A DNA stretch of 5,407 nt from an uncultured Microbacteriaceae bacterium (GTDB taxonomy: Bacteria; Actinomycetota; Actinomycetes; Actinomycetales; Microbacteriaceae), in assembly GCA_903907615.1 (NCBI GenBank), contig CAIVOR010000285.1:1-5407 (forward strand), given 5' to 3'. Positions 1-4,867 of this stretch are shown in pieces. Below the pieces are notes generated by a model, which saw nothing but the letters and a program-made list of their open reading frames with translations, searched no databases and was not told the DNA's origin. Position 1 is the stretch's first letter; every line of letters begins with the position of its first letter. A program made the position numbers and the translations under genes.

Positions 1-16
1 AATCCGCCTCAGGCTG

Positions 17-250
17 GTGCGCCGATCCGAGTTTTGGTATGCCGTGGGCGCCGAATTTGGCGACGCCTACGGTCAGATTCTTTCTGACGATCTCGTGATC
101 GCGGAGCTCGGCGATATCTCCGCGAGCGAGGCGATTCGGCGGGGGATGCCGCCGCGCGCAGTGTGGGAGGCGCTCTGTCGGGCCGCCGAGGTTCCCGAGA
201 GTCGCTGGCACGGTGTGGGCCTTCCGGCGCCCAAAAATACTGACGCCTAA
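17..250 (+). CDS. DUF3046 family small protein
   Basis: This 77-residue protein matches the DUF3046 pattern as I know it: an N-terminal MRxSEFWxAV block, then EFGDAYGQ, and later a GMPPRAVWEALCRAAEVPESRWHG block at about residues 43-66. The family is small, cytosolic, restricted to Actinomycetota and usually encoded just upstream of recA, as here. Its molecular function is not established, so none is assigned. The GTG at 17 is chosen because it puts MRRSEFW at the N terminus, where the family normally begins. The frame stays open to the window edge and no strong ribosome binding site is visible, so an earlier start cannot be excluded. The C terminus is complete (TAA). A 284-base gap separates it from recA, and an SOS operator starts 23 bases after its stop, so it probably lies outside the SOS transcript. 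Confidence 0.85.
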   Translation: MRRSEFWYAVGAEFGDAYGQILSDDLVIAELGDISASEAIRRGMPPRAVWEALCRAAEVPESRWHGVGLPAPKNTDA

Positions 251-272
251 GCTGCGACACGCCGAATTCCTA

Positions 273-302
273 TTCGAACAAATATTCGAAACAGGATAAT
301 CT
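273..302 (+). promoter_or_regulatory. Probable SOS-controlled recA promoter
   Basis: Two overlapping -10 readings exist: GATAAT at 295-300 (five of six matches to TATAAT) and TAATCT at 297-302 (the looser actinobacterial TANNNT). The -35 position at about 272-278 is poor (TTCGAA or ATTCGA) and lies inside the LexA operator. Expected transcription starts are about 307-310. This would give recA a leader of roughly 225 bases, long for such a gene. The -10 match and its position beside the operator are visible; actual promoter use is inferred. Confidence 0.6.
274..289 (+). promoter_or_regulatory. LexA operator (SOS box) upstream of recA
   Basis: The 16-mer TCGAACAAATATTCGA fits the actinobacterial LexA consensus TCGAAC-N4-GTTCGA with one departure (A for G at 284). 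The symmetry extends one base each side (T273 and A290). It sits in an AT-rich pocket of an otherwise GC-rich spacer and just precedes, or overlaps the -35 zone of, the -10 element at 295-302. LexA bound here would block RNA polymerase. When RecA filaments trigger LexA self-cleavage, recA and probably recX would be induced. No second box of this type was found in the window, so recX seems to depend on this operator. Confidence 0.88.
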
Positions 303-309
303 CCTACAC

Positions 310-474
310 ATGCACCGACGTGAGCTGACTTTCCCCGAGAGCACCCTGGCGGCCTTCGCCGTCCGAGGTTGCTCGTACGGTGAGTCACATCACACCGGCG
401 CATCCGCCTTGTCGGAAGCACTGCGCAGCGCCCGTCCCGCCACAGCATCATCCGATGCCACGGCCGGCCGGTAG
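310..474 (+). CDS. Candidate small ORF in the recA leader (54 aa)
   Basis: An ATG at 310 opens 54 codons ending in TAG at 472-474. The protein begins MHRRELTFPESTLAAFAV and becomes Ala/Ser-rich in its second half. It has one Cys, no membrane segment and no family I recognise. Its start lies 7 bases after the TAATCT -10 reading, where a transcript from the SOS promoter would begin, so translation would be leaderless. No Shine-Dalgarno sequence precedes it. Codon third positions are mostly G or C over the first 23 codons and less so later. It ends about 50 bases before the recA ribosome binding site. It could be a real SOS-induced microprotein, a leader peptide, or chance. The placement is the main argument; coding status is unproven. 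Confidence 0.3.
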   Translation: MHRRELTFPESTLAAFAVRGCSYGESHHTGASALSEALRSARPATASSDATAGR

Positions 475-521
475 CGGAGCAGCAGCCCGGCAGCCTATAG
501 GCGAGCACACCTCGACACAGA

Positions 522-529
522 AAAGGAGA
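522..529 (+). promoter_or_regulatory. recA ribosome binding site
   Basis: AAAGGAGA ends five bases before the ATG at 535 and is strongly complementary to the 3' end of 16S rRNA. It fixes the recA start, and it is the clearest Shine-Dalgarno sequence in the window; the other genes appear to begin by leaderless initiation or translational coupling. Confidence 0.85.
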
Positions 530-534
530 CGGCC

Positions 535-1704
535 ATGGCTTCAGCAGCAGACCGTGAAAAAGCACTAGAAACAGCACTCGCCCAGATTGACCGCCAGTTT
601 GGCAAGGGTTCCGTTATGCGCCTCGGCAGCGATGAACGCGCTCCGGTTGAGGTCATTCCTACCGGCTCGATTGCGCTCGATGTTGCGCTCGGCATTGGCG
701 GATTACCGCGTGGCCGTATCGTCGAAATCTACGGCCCTGAGTCGTCCGGTAAGACGACCCTCACGCTCCACGCCATCGCCAACGCGCAGCGCGCGGGTGG
801 CATCGCCGCCTTCATCGACGCCGAGCACGCGCTCGACCCCGAGTACGCGCGCAAGCTGGGCGTCGACATCGACGCCCTCCTGGTCTCGCAGCCCGACACG
901 GGTGAGCAGGCGCTCGAGATTGCCGACATGTTGGTGCGTTCGGGATCGATCGACCTCATCGTTATTGACTCGGTAGCCGCACTCGTGCCTCGCGCCGAGA
1001 TCGAGGGCGAAATGGGTGACACGCACGTGGGTCTCCAGGCGCGCCTCATGTCGCAGGCACTGCGCAAGCTCACGGGCGGACTCAACACCACCAACACCAC
1101 CATGATTTTCATCAACCAGCTGCGCGAGAAGATCGGTGTCTTCTTCGGTAGCCCCGAGACCACGGCCGGCGGAAAGGCGCTCAAGTTCTACGCGTCGGTT
1201 CGCCTCGACATTCGCCGCATCGAAACGCTCAAGGACGGCGCCGAGGCCGTGGGTAACCGTACCCGCGTCAAGGTCGTCAAGAACAAGATGGCCCCGCCCT
1301 TCAAGCAGGCCGAGTTCGACATTCTCTACGGAACCGGTATCTCGCGTGAGGGAAGCCTCATCGACTTCGGTGTCGACGAGGGAATCGTCAAGAAGTCGGG
1401 TGCCTGGTACACCTATGAGAGCGAACAGCTGGGTCAGGGCAAGGAGAACTCGCGTAACTTCTTACTCTCCAACCCCGACCTTGCCAACGAGATTGAGCAG
1501 AAACTCTTGGCCAAACTGATTGTGGCCAAGGAAGATGCTGCGGCAGAGGCCGTCGAGTCACCGGCCGCCGCGGGCAAGTCAGCCAAGTCCACGGTCGAGA
1601 AGTCCGGCTCGGCAACCTCAGCCCCCGTTGACGAGTCGCCGAACGATGCGGCAGTCATGGATGCGGCACCGATCGACGCCGCTCCGGTCGCACAGAGCGC
1701 CTGA
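535..1704 (+). CDS. recA: RecA recombinase
   Basis: This 389-residue protein is the DNA strand-exchange ATPase of homologous recombination, and its ssDNA filament also triggers LexA cleavage. The core is complete and free of interruption. Walker A is GPESSGKT (67-74), Walker B is LIVIDSV (141-147, Asp145), loop L1 is at about 157-170 (EGEMGDTHVGLQAR) and loop L2 at about 195-210 (QLREKIGVFFGSPETT). These are followed by the conserved GGKALKFYASVRLDIRR block (212-228). Residues from about 335 form an Ala-rich, acidic, low-complexity tail ending in DAAPIDAAPVAQSA; such tails vary between species and restrain RecA activity in E. coli. Phe203 replaces the Met of E. coli RecA (Met202), probably a lineage trait. 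The ATG follows a strong ribosome binding site. The TGA stop overlaps the recX ATG by one base. Expression should be SOS-induced through the operator at 274-289. No intein is present, unlike in M. tuberculosis. Confidence 0.99.
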   Translation: MASAADREKALETALAQIDRQFGKGSVMRLGSDERAPVEVIPTGSIALDVALGIGGLPRGRIVEIYGPESSGKTTLTLHAIANAQRAGGIAAFIDAEHALDPEYARKLGVDIDALLVSQPDTGEQALEIADMLVRSGSIDLIVIDSVAALVPRAEIEGEMGDTHVGLQARLMSQALRKLTGGLNTTNTTMIFINQLREKIGVFFGSPETTAGGKALKFYASVRLDIRRIETLKDGAEAVGNRTRVKVVKNKMAPPFKQAEFDILYGTGISREGSLIDFGVDEGIVKKSGAWYTYESEQLGQGKENSRNFLLSNPDLANEIEQKLLAKLIVAKEDAAAEAVESPAAAGKSAKSTVEKSGSATSAPVDESPNDAAVMDAAPIDAAPVAQSA

Positions 1705-2351
1705 TGAACAATGTCACGTTCCTGCCGTGGGTAGAGCCTCCTGAGGTAGAGCCCACGGCAGGAAGTGACGCCGATGTCTCGGTGGTCGCTGAAAGCGTCG
1801 TTCCCGAGCATCCCGTCGTTGAGCTTCCCGTCGCCACGCTTCCCCTCGAAGACCGGCATGACGACATTTTAGGCGACGACGATTTAGCGGATGACGAAGC
1901 GTCACCTGATGTCGAGACCGCCTTGCTCCGGGCGCTGACCCGCCGTGACATGTCAGAGCGCGAGGTGCGCGCGTGGCTTTCTTCCCGAGATGTTCCCGAG
2001 AACGACGTGGAGCAGTGGGTCGAACGCGTGCAGCGACTCGGCTACGTTGACGACCTGCGCATGGCCACCCACCTGGTCGACAAATTGGTTGCTCGGGGAG
2101 GCAAGGGCCGACAGGTCATCGTCCAAAAACTGGGCGAGCGCGGTATCGATCGCAGCACGGCAGCTGAGGCCGTTTCTCATCTCGATGACGATTCAGAACA
2201 GGCTCAGGCCACAGAACTGGCGGTTGCCCGCGCGTCGCGCATGGGGAGCCTTCCCGCAGAAGCGGCACGCCGAAGACTTCACGGGTTCCTGGCTCGTCGT
2301 GGTTATTCGTCCGCAATCATCCGCGAGGCGCTGCAACACGCACTCAGGTAG
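1704..2351 (+). CDS. recX: RecX regulatory protein
   Basis: This 215-residue protein is a modulator of RecA; RecX proteins bind RecA filaments and limit their growth and ATPase. The recognisable core spans about 68-215 and shows the helical repeats of the family. The first holds ALLRALTRRDMSEREVRAWL and RLGYVDDLRMA (73-121), the second GRQVIVQKLGERGI (135-148), the third RRRLHGFLARRGYSSAIIREAL (189-210). About 65 residues ahead of the core form an acidic, Pro/Val-rich, probably disordered extension (DDDLADDE at 58-65). The start ATG shares one base with the recA stop (TGATG), and no clear Shine-Dalgarno sequence precedes it, so translation is probably coupled to recA. A strong hairpin covers codons 4-22 and may lower recX output relative to recA. 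No promoter or LexA box of its own was found. Confidence 0.95.
   Translation: MNNVTFLPWVEPPEVEPTAGSDADVSVVAESVVPEHPVVELPVATLPLEDRHDDILGDDDLADDEASPDVETALLRALTRRDMSEREVRAWLSSRDVPENDVEQWVERVQRLGYVDDLRMATHLVDKLVARGGKGRQVIVQKLGERGIDRSTAAEAVSHLDDDSEQAQATELAVARASRMGSLPAEAARRRLHGFLARRGYSSAIIREALQHALR
1713..1769 (+). repeat. Strong inverted repeat (hairpin) at the recA-recX junction
   Basis: TTCCTGCCGTGGG (1719-1731) is the exact reverse complement of CCCACGGCAGGAA (1752-1764). Outside the unpaired G1718 the stem continues with GTCAC (1713-1717) and GTGAC (1765-1769). The total is 18 Watson-Crick pairs around a 20-base loop, with one more possible U-G pair at 1732/1751. The structure starts 9 bases after the first base of the recX ATG and has no T-run after it, so it is not a canonical intrinsic terminator. 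It could act as an attenuator, a brake on recX translation or an RNA-stability element. The pairing is seen directly; the role is inferred. Confidence 0.85.
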
Positions 2352-2357
2352 CACGGC

Positions 2358-2363
2358 TAGTAT
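2358..2363 (+). promoter_or_regulatory. -10-like element for a leaderless membrane-protein mRNA
   Basis: TAGTAT fits the actinobacterial TANNNT form and lies six bases before the ATG at 2370, so transcription would start at or beside the A of the start codon. No Shine-Dalgarno sequence occurs in the 18-base gap after recX, which supports leaderless initiation. No good -35 hexamer is visible. Read-through from recX remains possible because no terminator separates the genes. Confidence 0.45.
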
Positions 2364-2369
2364 TTCCGC

Positions 2370-3176
2370 ATGATCAGTAACACGGGTCCCCAGTATTCAC
2401 GGGGCGCCCAGAACATGCCGAGCGCATCGAACCAGTACCCGAGTGGTTCGCCGTTGTCGCCATCGAGCGACCCCGCTGGCTACCCGCAAACGGGCTATCC
2501 CCAGACCGGTGCGCAGCCCAGCTATTCAGGTCAGCCTTATCAGGAGCAGCCTTATCAGGAGCAGCCTTACGGGCAACAGCCCTCTCAGGGTTATGGCGAC
2601 ACCCGCGGCTACGGTGACCGTCGAGGAAACACCGGGCCCGTGGGGAGCCGACAGGGAGAGTCCTACGGCTACGACTACCGTTATGCCAACGGTGACCTGG
2701 GTGACGACCGTCCCGGCGCTAACGCCATGGCCTGGTTCGCGCTTGTTCTCACCCTGATTGCCCTCGCGCTCACGTGGGATAAGTTTGGCGCCTTTATCGC
2801 GTTACCCGTTTTCTTCTTTTCGTTCCTCTTTGCGTCGGTCGCCCTGACCAGGCGTGGGCAGCGCAAGTGGCACGCGTGGATTGCCCTGTGGTTGACCGTC
2901 CTGGGAAGCTTTGCTGCTCTGGTGAGCGTCACGATCTCGCTCGTCGGACTCATGGGAGGACTCTCGTACGCCGGCGGAACCTCCGTCATGGGTGTGGTCG
3001 ACTTGCCACCCATGCAGATCGACCGTATTTCGGAAGTGAGAGTGTCCTTTCCCGGCAGCGGGCTCGACTCCCTCACTTTCGATGAGGTTCGCGGCACGTC
3101 AACCCCCAGCACGTCAACCTCGAGCACGCCGGTTCCGAGCTCAGCGGCGACCAGCACGCCGGTTCCCACCAACTAG
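2370..3176 (+). CDS. Pro/Tyr/Gln-rich three-helix membrane protein, unknown function
   Basis: This 268-residue protein has four parts. Residues 1-118 are hydrophilic and rich in Pro, Gln, Tyr and Gly, with tandem YPQTG and QPYQE motifs. Three hydrophobic segments follow at about 119-136, 139-160 and 169-197, a compact membrane domain resembling the DUF4190-type proteins common in Actinomycetota. Residues 198-240 form a small hydrophilic stretch, and 241-268 is a Ser/Thr/Pro tail built from STP and TPVP units. The RRGQRK cluster (161-166) between helices 2 and 3 fits a cytosolic loop, which puts the N terminus inside and the S/T/P tail outside. There is no signal peptide or lipobox. The ATG at 2370 is chosen because a -10-like element lies just upstream; an internal ATG at 2415 is the next option. 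It sits between recX and miaB without an obvious link to either. The coding call is firm; the function is unknown. Confidence 0.85.
   Translation: MISNTGPQYSRGAQNMPSASNQYPSGSPLSPSSDPAGYPQTGYPQTGAQPSYSGQPYQEQPYQEQPYGQQPSQGYGDTRGYGDRRGNTGPVGSRQGESYGYDYRYANGDLGDDRPGANAMAWFALVLTLIALALTWDKFGAFIALPVFFFSFLFASVALTRRGQRKWHAWIALWLTVLGSFAALVSVTISLVGLMGGLSYAGGTSVMGVVDLPPMQIDRISEVRVSFPGSGLDSLTFDEVRGTSTPSTSTSSTPVPSSAATSTPVPTN
2532..2576 (+). repeat. 15-bp tandem repeat encoding QPYQE units
   Basis: CAGCCTTATCAGGAG occurs twice in identical form (2532-2546 and 2547-2561), followed by a diverged third unit CAGCCTTACGGGCAA (2562-2576). The units keep the reading frame and encode QPYQE, QPYQE, QPYGQ. Identity at third codon positions in the first two copies points to recent duplication rather than selection on the protein alone. 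Confidence 0.85.
3094..3166 (+). repeat. Short imperfect repeats encoding the S/T/P tail
   Basis: GCACGTCAACC occurs at 3094-3104 and 3109-3119, and AGCACGCCGGTTCC at 3123-3136 and 3153-3166. Together they encode the STP and TPVP motifs at the C terminus of the membrane protein. The pattern suggests growth by duplication of short units, so tail length may vary between strains. Confidence 0.7.
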
Positions 3177-3196
3177 AGCAGGACGAGACGGTTTTC

Positions 3197-3232
3197 CCGA
3201 ACGACTTAGGTTCGGTGCGCCCTAGAGTTCGG
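3197..3232 (+). repeat. Inverted repeat with two alternative partners upstream of miaB
   Basis: CCGAAC (3197-3202) can pair with GTTCGG at 3210-3215 (7-base loop) or with a second GTTCGG at 3227-3232. The two pairings exclude each other. A further GTGC/GCAC pair (3215-3218 with 3232-3235) is possible. No T-run follows, so this is a poor terminator. It is not a LexA box: the CGAAC/GTTCG half-sites are 7 bases apart, not 4. The stem is short and may be chance. Confidence 0.4.
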
Positions 3233-3262
3233 CACAATGGGTGGTCGACCGGCTCTTAGACT
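3223..3262 (+). promoter_or_regulatory. Possible -10 elements for miaB-miaA
   Basis: Two TANNNT matches occur in the spacer: TAGAGT (3223-3228), eight bases before the mini-ORF ATG at 3237, and TAGACT (3257-3262), nine bases before the miaB ATG at 3272. Neither has a convincing -35. Such loose motifs are frequent, so these are candidates only. The spacing of both is slightly long for strictly leaderless initiation. Confidence 0.3.
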
Positions 3263-3275
3263 TAAGGCATCATGA
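3237..3275 (+). CDS. Candidate 12-codon leader peptide coupled to miaB
   Basis: ATG at 3237 opens a 12-codon frame (MGGRPALRLKAS) whose TGA at 3273-3275 overlaps the miaB start as ATGA. This arrangement is typical of translational coupling. It follows a -10-like TAGAGT by eight bases, so it could be read from a nearly leaderless transcript. It contains an AGA codon, usually rare in this group, and a UCA serine codon, a class read by MiaA/MiaB-modified tRNAs in other bacteria. Very short ORFs arise easily by chance; only the exact stop-start overlap and the promoter spacing favour it. Confidence 0.25.
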   Translation: MGGRPALRLKAS

Positions 3276-4867
3276 CGCTTCTGCCCGAATCACCCACCCG
3301 TATCGCGCCCAGCGATGCGGCCGTAGGCGTGTCCGGCACTGCCCGCACCTACGAGGTGCGCACGTTCGGTTGCCAAATGAACGTTCACGATTCGGAACGT
3401 CTCGCCGGTTCTCTCGAAGCCGCAGGCTACGTGCGCTTTGATGCTGACGAACAAGAGCTTATTGATCCGGACCACGAACGCTCGGGCGATCGGCAGCCCG
3501 ATGTCGTGGTGCTTAACACGTGCGCGGTCCGCGAGAACGCTGACAACAAGCTTTACGGCAACCTCGGCTACTTGGCCAGCGTTAAGCGCAAGAATCCCGG
3601 CATGCAGATCGCTGTGGGTGGCTGTTTGGCGCAAAAAGATCAGGCGGTCATCCTCGACAAGGCTCCCTGGGTCGACGTGGTCTTTGGTACGCACAATATG
3701 GGGGCACTGCCACGCCTCTTGGAGCGCTCACGCCACAACGAGGAAGCGCAGCTAGAAATTCTCGAGTCGCTGGAGACTTTCCCCTCAACGTTGCCCGCGA
3801 AACGCGACTCCACGTTCAGCGGCTGGGTGTCGATTTCGGTGGGCTGCAACAACACGTGCACGTTCTGCATCGTGCCCGCCCTGCGCGGAAAAGAAAAGGA
3901 TCGTCGCCCGGGCGATGTCCTGGCCGAAATCGAGGCACTGGTCGCTGCCGGTGCCATTGAGGTCACTCTGCTCGGACAGAACGTCAACACCTACGGTGTG
4001 GAGTTCGGTGACCGGCAGGCATTCAGCAAGTTGTTGCGCGCCGCGGGAGAGATCGAGGGCCTCGAGCGCATCCGTTTCACCAGCCCGCATCCCGCAGCCT
4101 TCACCGACGACGTCATTGAGGCGATGGCTCAAACGCCCGCGGTGATGCCCCAACTGCACATGCCCCTGCAGTCCGGATCAGATCGCATCCTCAAGGAGAT
4201 GCGGCGCAGCTACCGCAGCTCCAAGTTCTTGAACATCATCGAGCGCGTGCGCGCGGCCATTCCCGATGCGGCCATCAGCACCGACATCATTGTCGGCTTT
4301 CCGGGTGAGACCGAAGAAGACTTCGCCGAGACCATGCGCGTGGTTCGTGAGGCCCGTTTCGCTCTCGCTTTTACTTTTCAGTACTCACCCCGTCCGGGCA
4401 CCCCGGCGGCCGACATGGCCGACCAGGTCCCTAAGGCTGTGGTGCAGGAACGCTTCGAGCGCTTAGTTGCCCTGCAAAACCAGATTGCCTATGAGGAGAA
4501 CCAGAAGCAGGTGGGCAGCAGGGTCGACGTGCTGGTGGCCTCGAACGAGGGTCGCAAGGATGCTGCCACCCATCGCCTCAGTGGTCGGTCGCCCGACATG
4601 CGGCTCGTGCACTTCTCGTGGCCCGAAGACGTTCCGGCGCCGCGTCCCGGCGATGTCGTGACGGTGACGATTTCCGATGCAGCTCCGTTCCACGTGTTGG
4701 CCGATGAGCCGTCGGGGCTTCCGTGGTCAGTTCGAGCCACGCGTGCGGGTGACGCCTGGGACCTCGCGCAGGCCGAAGCCTGTGGCGCGCCCCTCCCGGG
4801 TGCCACCTCGGTCTCACCCACCGGCGGCGTCGCGGTCTCTCTGGGCCTGCCCACGCGACGCGCATGA
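3272..4867 (+). CDS. miaB: tRNA-2-methylthio-N6-dimethylallyladenosine synthase MiaB
   Basis: This 531-residue radical-SAM methylthiotransferase converts i6A37 to ms2i6A37 in tRNAs that read UNN codons. The N-terminal methylthiotransferase domain carries the auxiliary 4Fe-4S ligands Cys34 (TFGCQMN), Cys84 (LNTCAVRENA) and Cys118 (GGCLAQ). The radical-SAM motif is CNNTCTFC (Cys192, Cys196, Cys199). TLLGQNVNTY (232-241), PLQSGSD (298-304) and IVGFPGET (340-347) are typical of the family. A TRAM-like RNA-binding domain spans about 412-475. The 55 residues after it are Gly/Ala/Pro-rich and look like a lineage-specific tail. The ATG at 3272 is preceded by AAGG (3264-3267) and overlaps a mini-ORF stop; a GTG at 3329 (residue 20) is an alternative, since residues 1-25 are not conserved-looking. 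The stop overlaps the miaA start by four bases. Confidence 0.97.
   Translation: MTLLPESPTRIAPSDAAVGVSGTARTYEVRTFGCQMNVHDSERLAGSLEAAGYVRFDADEQELIDPDHERSGDRQPDVVVLNTCAVRENADNKLYGNLGYLASVKRKNPGMQIAVGGCLAQKDQAVILDKAPWVDVVFGTHNMGALPRLLERSRHNEEAQLEILESLETFPSTLPAKRDSTFSGWVSISVGCNNTCTFCIVPALRGKEKDRRPGDVLAEIEALVAAGAIEVTLLGQNVNTYGVEFGDRQAFSKLLRAAGEIEGLERIRFTSPHPAAFTDDVIEAMAQTPAVMPQLHMPLQSGSDRILKEMRRSYRSSKFLNIIERVRAAIPDAAISTDIIVGFPGETEEDFAETMRVVREARFALAFTFQYSPRPGTPAADMADQVPKAVVQERFERLVALQNQIAYEENQKQVGSRVDVLVASNEGRKDAATHRLSGRSPDMRLVHFSWPEDVPAPRPGDVVTVTISDAAPFHVLADEPSGLPWSVRATRAGDAWDLAQAEACGAPLPGATSVSPTGGVAVSLGLPTRRA

Larger units (their letters stand above)
251..534 (+). other. DUF3046-recA intergenic control region
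   Basis: This spacer holds the SOS operator, a -10 element, the 54-codon candidate ORF and the recA ribosome binding site. Between 475 and 520 I see only a weak TATAGG (496-501) without a matching -35. A possible 5-bp stem (GCCGG 467-471 with CCGGC 487-491) and a 10-base palindrome CGGCCGGCCG (461-470) are too short to call. No intrinsic terminator for the DUF3046 gene is evident. Confidence 0.6.

Noticed and set aside
409..431. TTGTCGG resembling the LexA-independent DNA-damage promoter motif (PafBC/RecA-NDp, TTGTCRGTG-N8-TANNNT)
   Set aside because: Only the first seven bases match; the GTG part reads GAA and the -10 position at 426-431 reads CAGCGC, not TANNNT.
496..501. TATAGG as a second recA promoter closer to the gene
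   Set aside because: It matches only four of six consensus bases, lacks the final T and has no recognisable -35 at 16-18 bases upstream.
380..568. 62-codon frame overlapping the recA start
   Set aside because: It runs into the first codons of recA in another frame, has no ribosome binding site and its composition (His/Pro/Gln/Arg) looks non-coding.
1706..1722. GAAC...GTTC at the start of recX as a second LexA box
   Set aside because: The half-sites are 8 bases apart instead of the 4 required by this LexA type.
1713..1769. Rho-independent terminator between recA and recX
   Set aside because: The stem is strong but is followed by GCCGATG instead of a T-run, and it lies inside the recX reading frame.
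2428..2450. 7-bp inverted repeat CGAACCA-N9-TGGTTCG inside the membrane-protein gene
   Set aside because: It is short, lies within coding sequence and its spacing does not fit LexA; repeats of this size are expected by chance in several kilobases.
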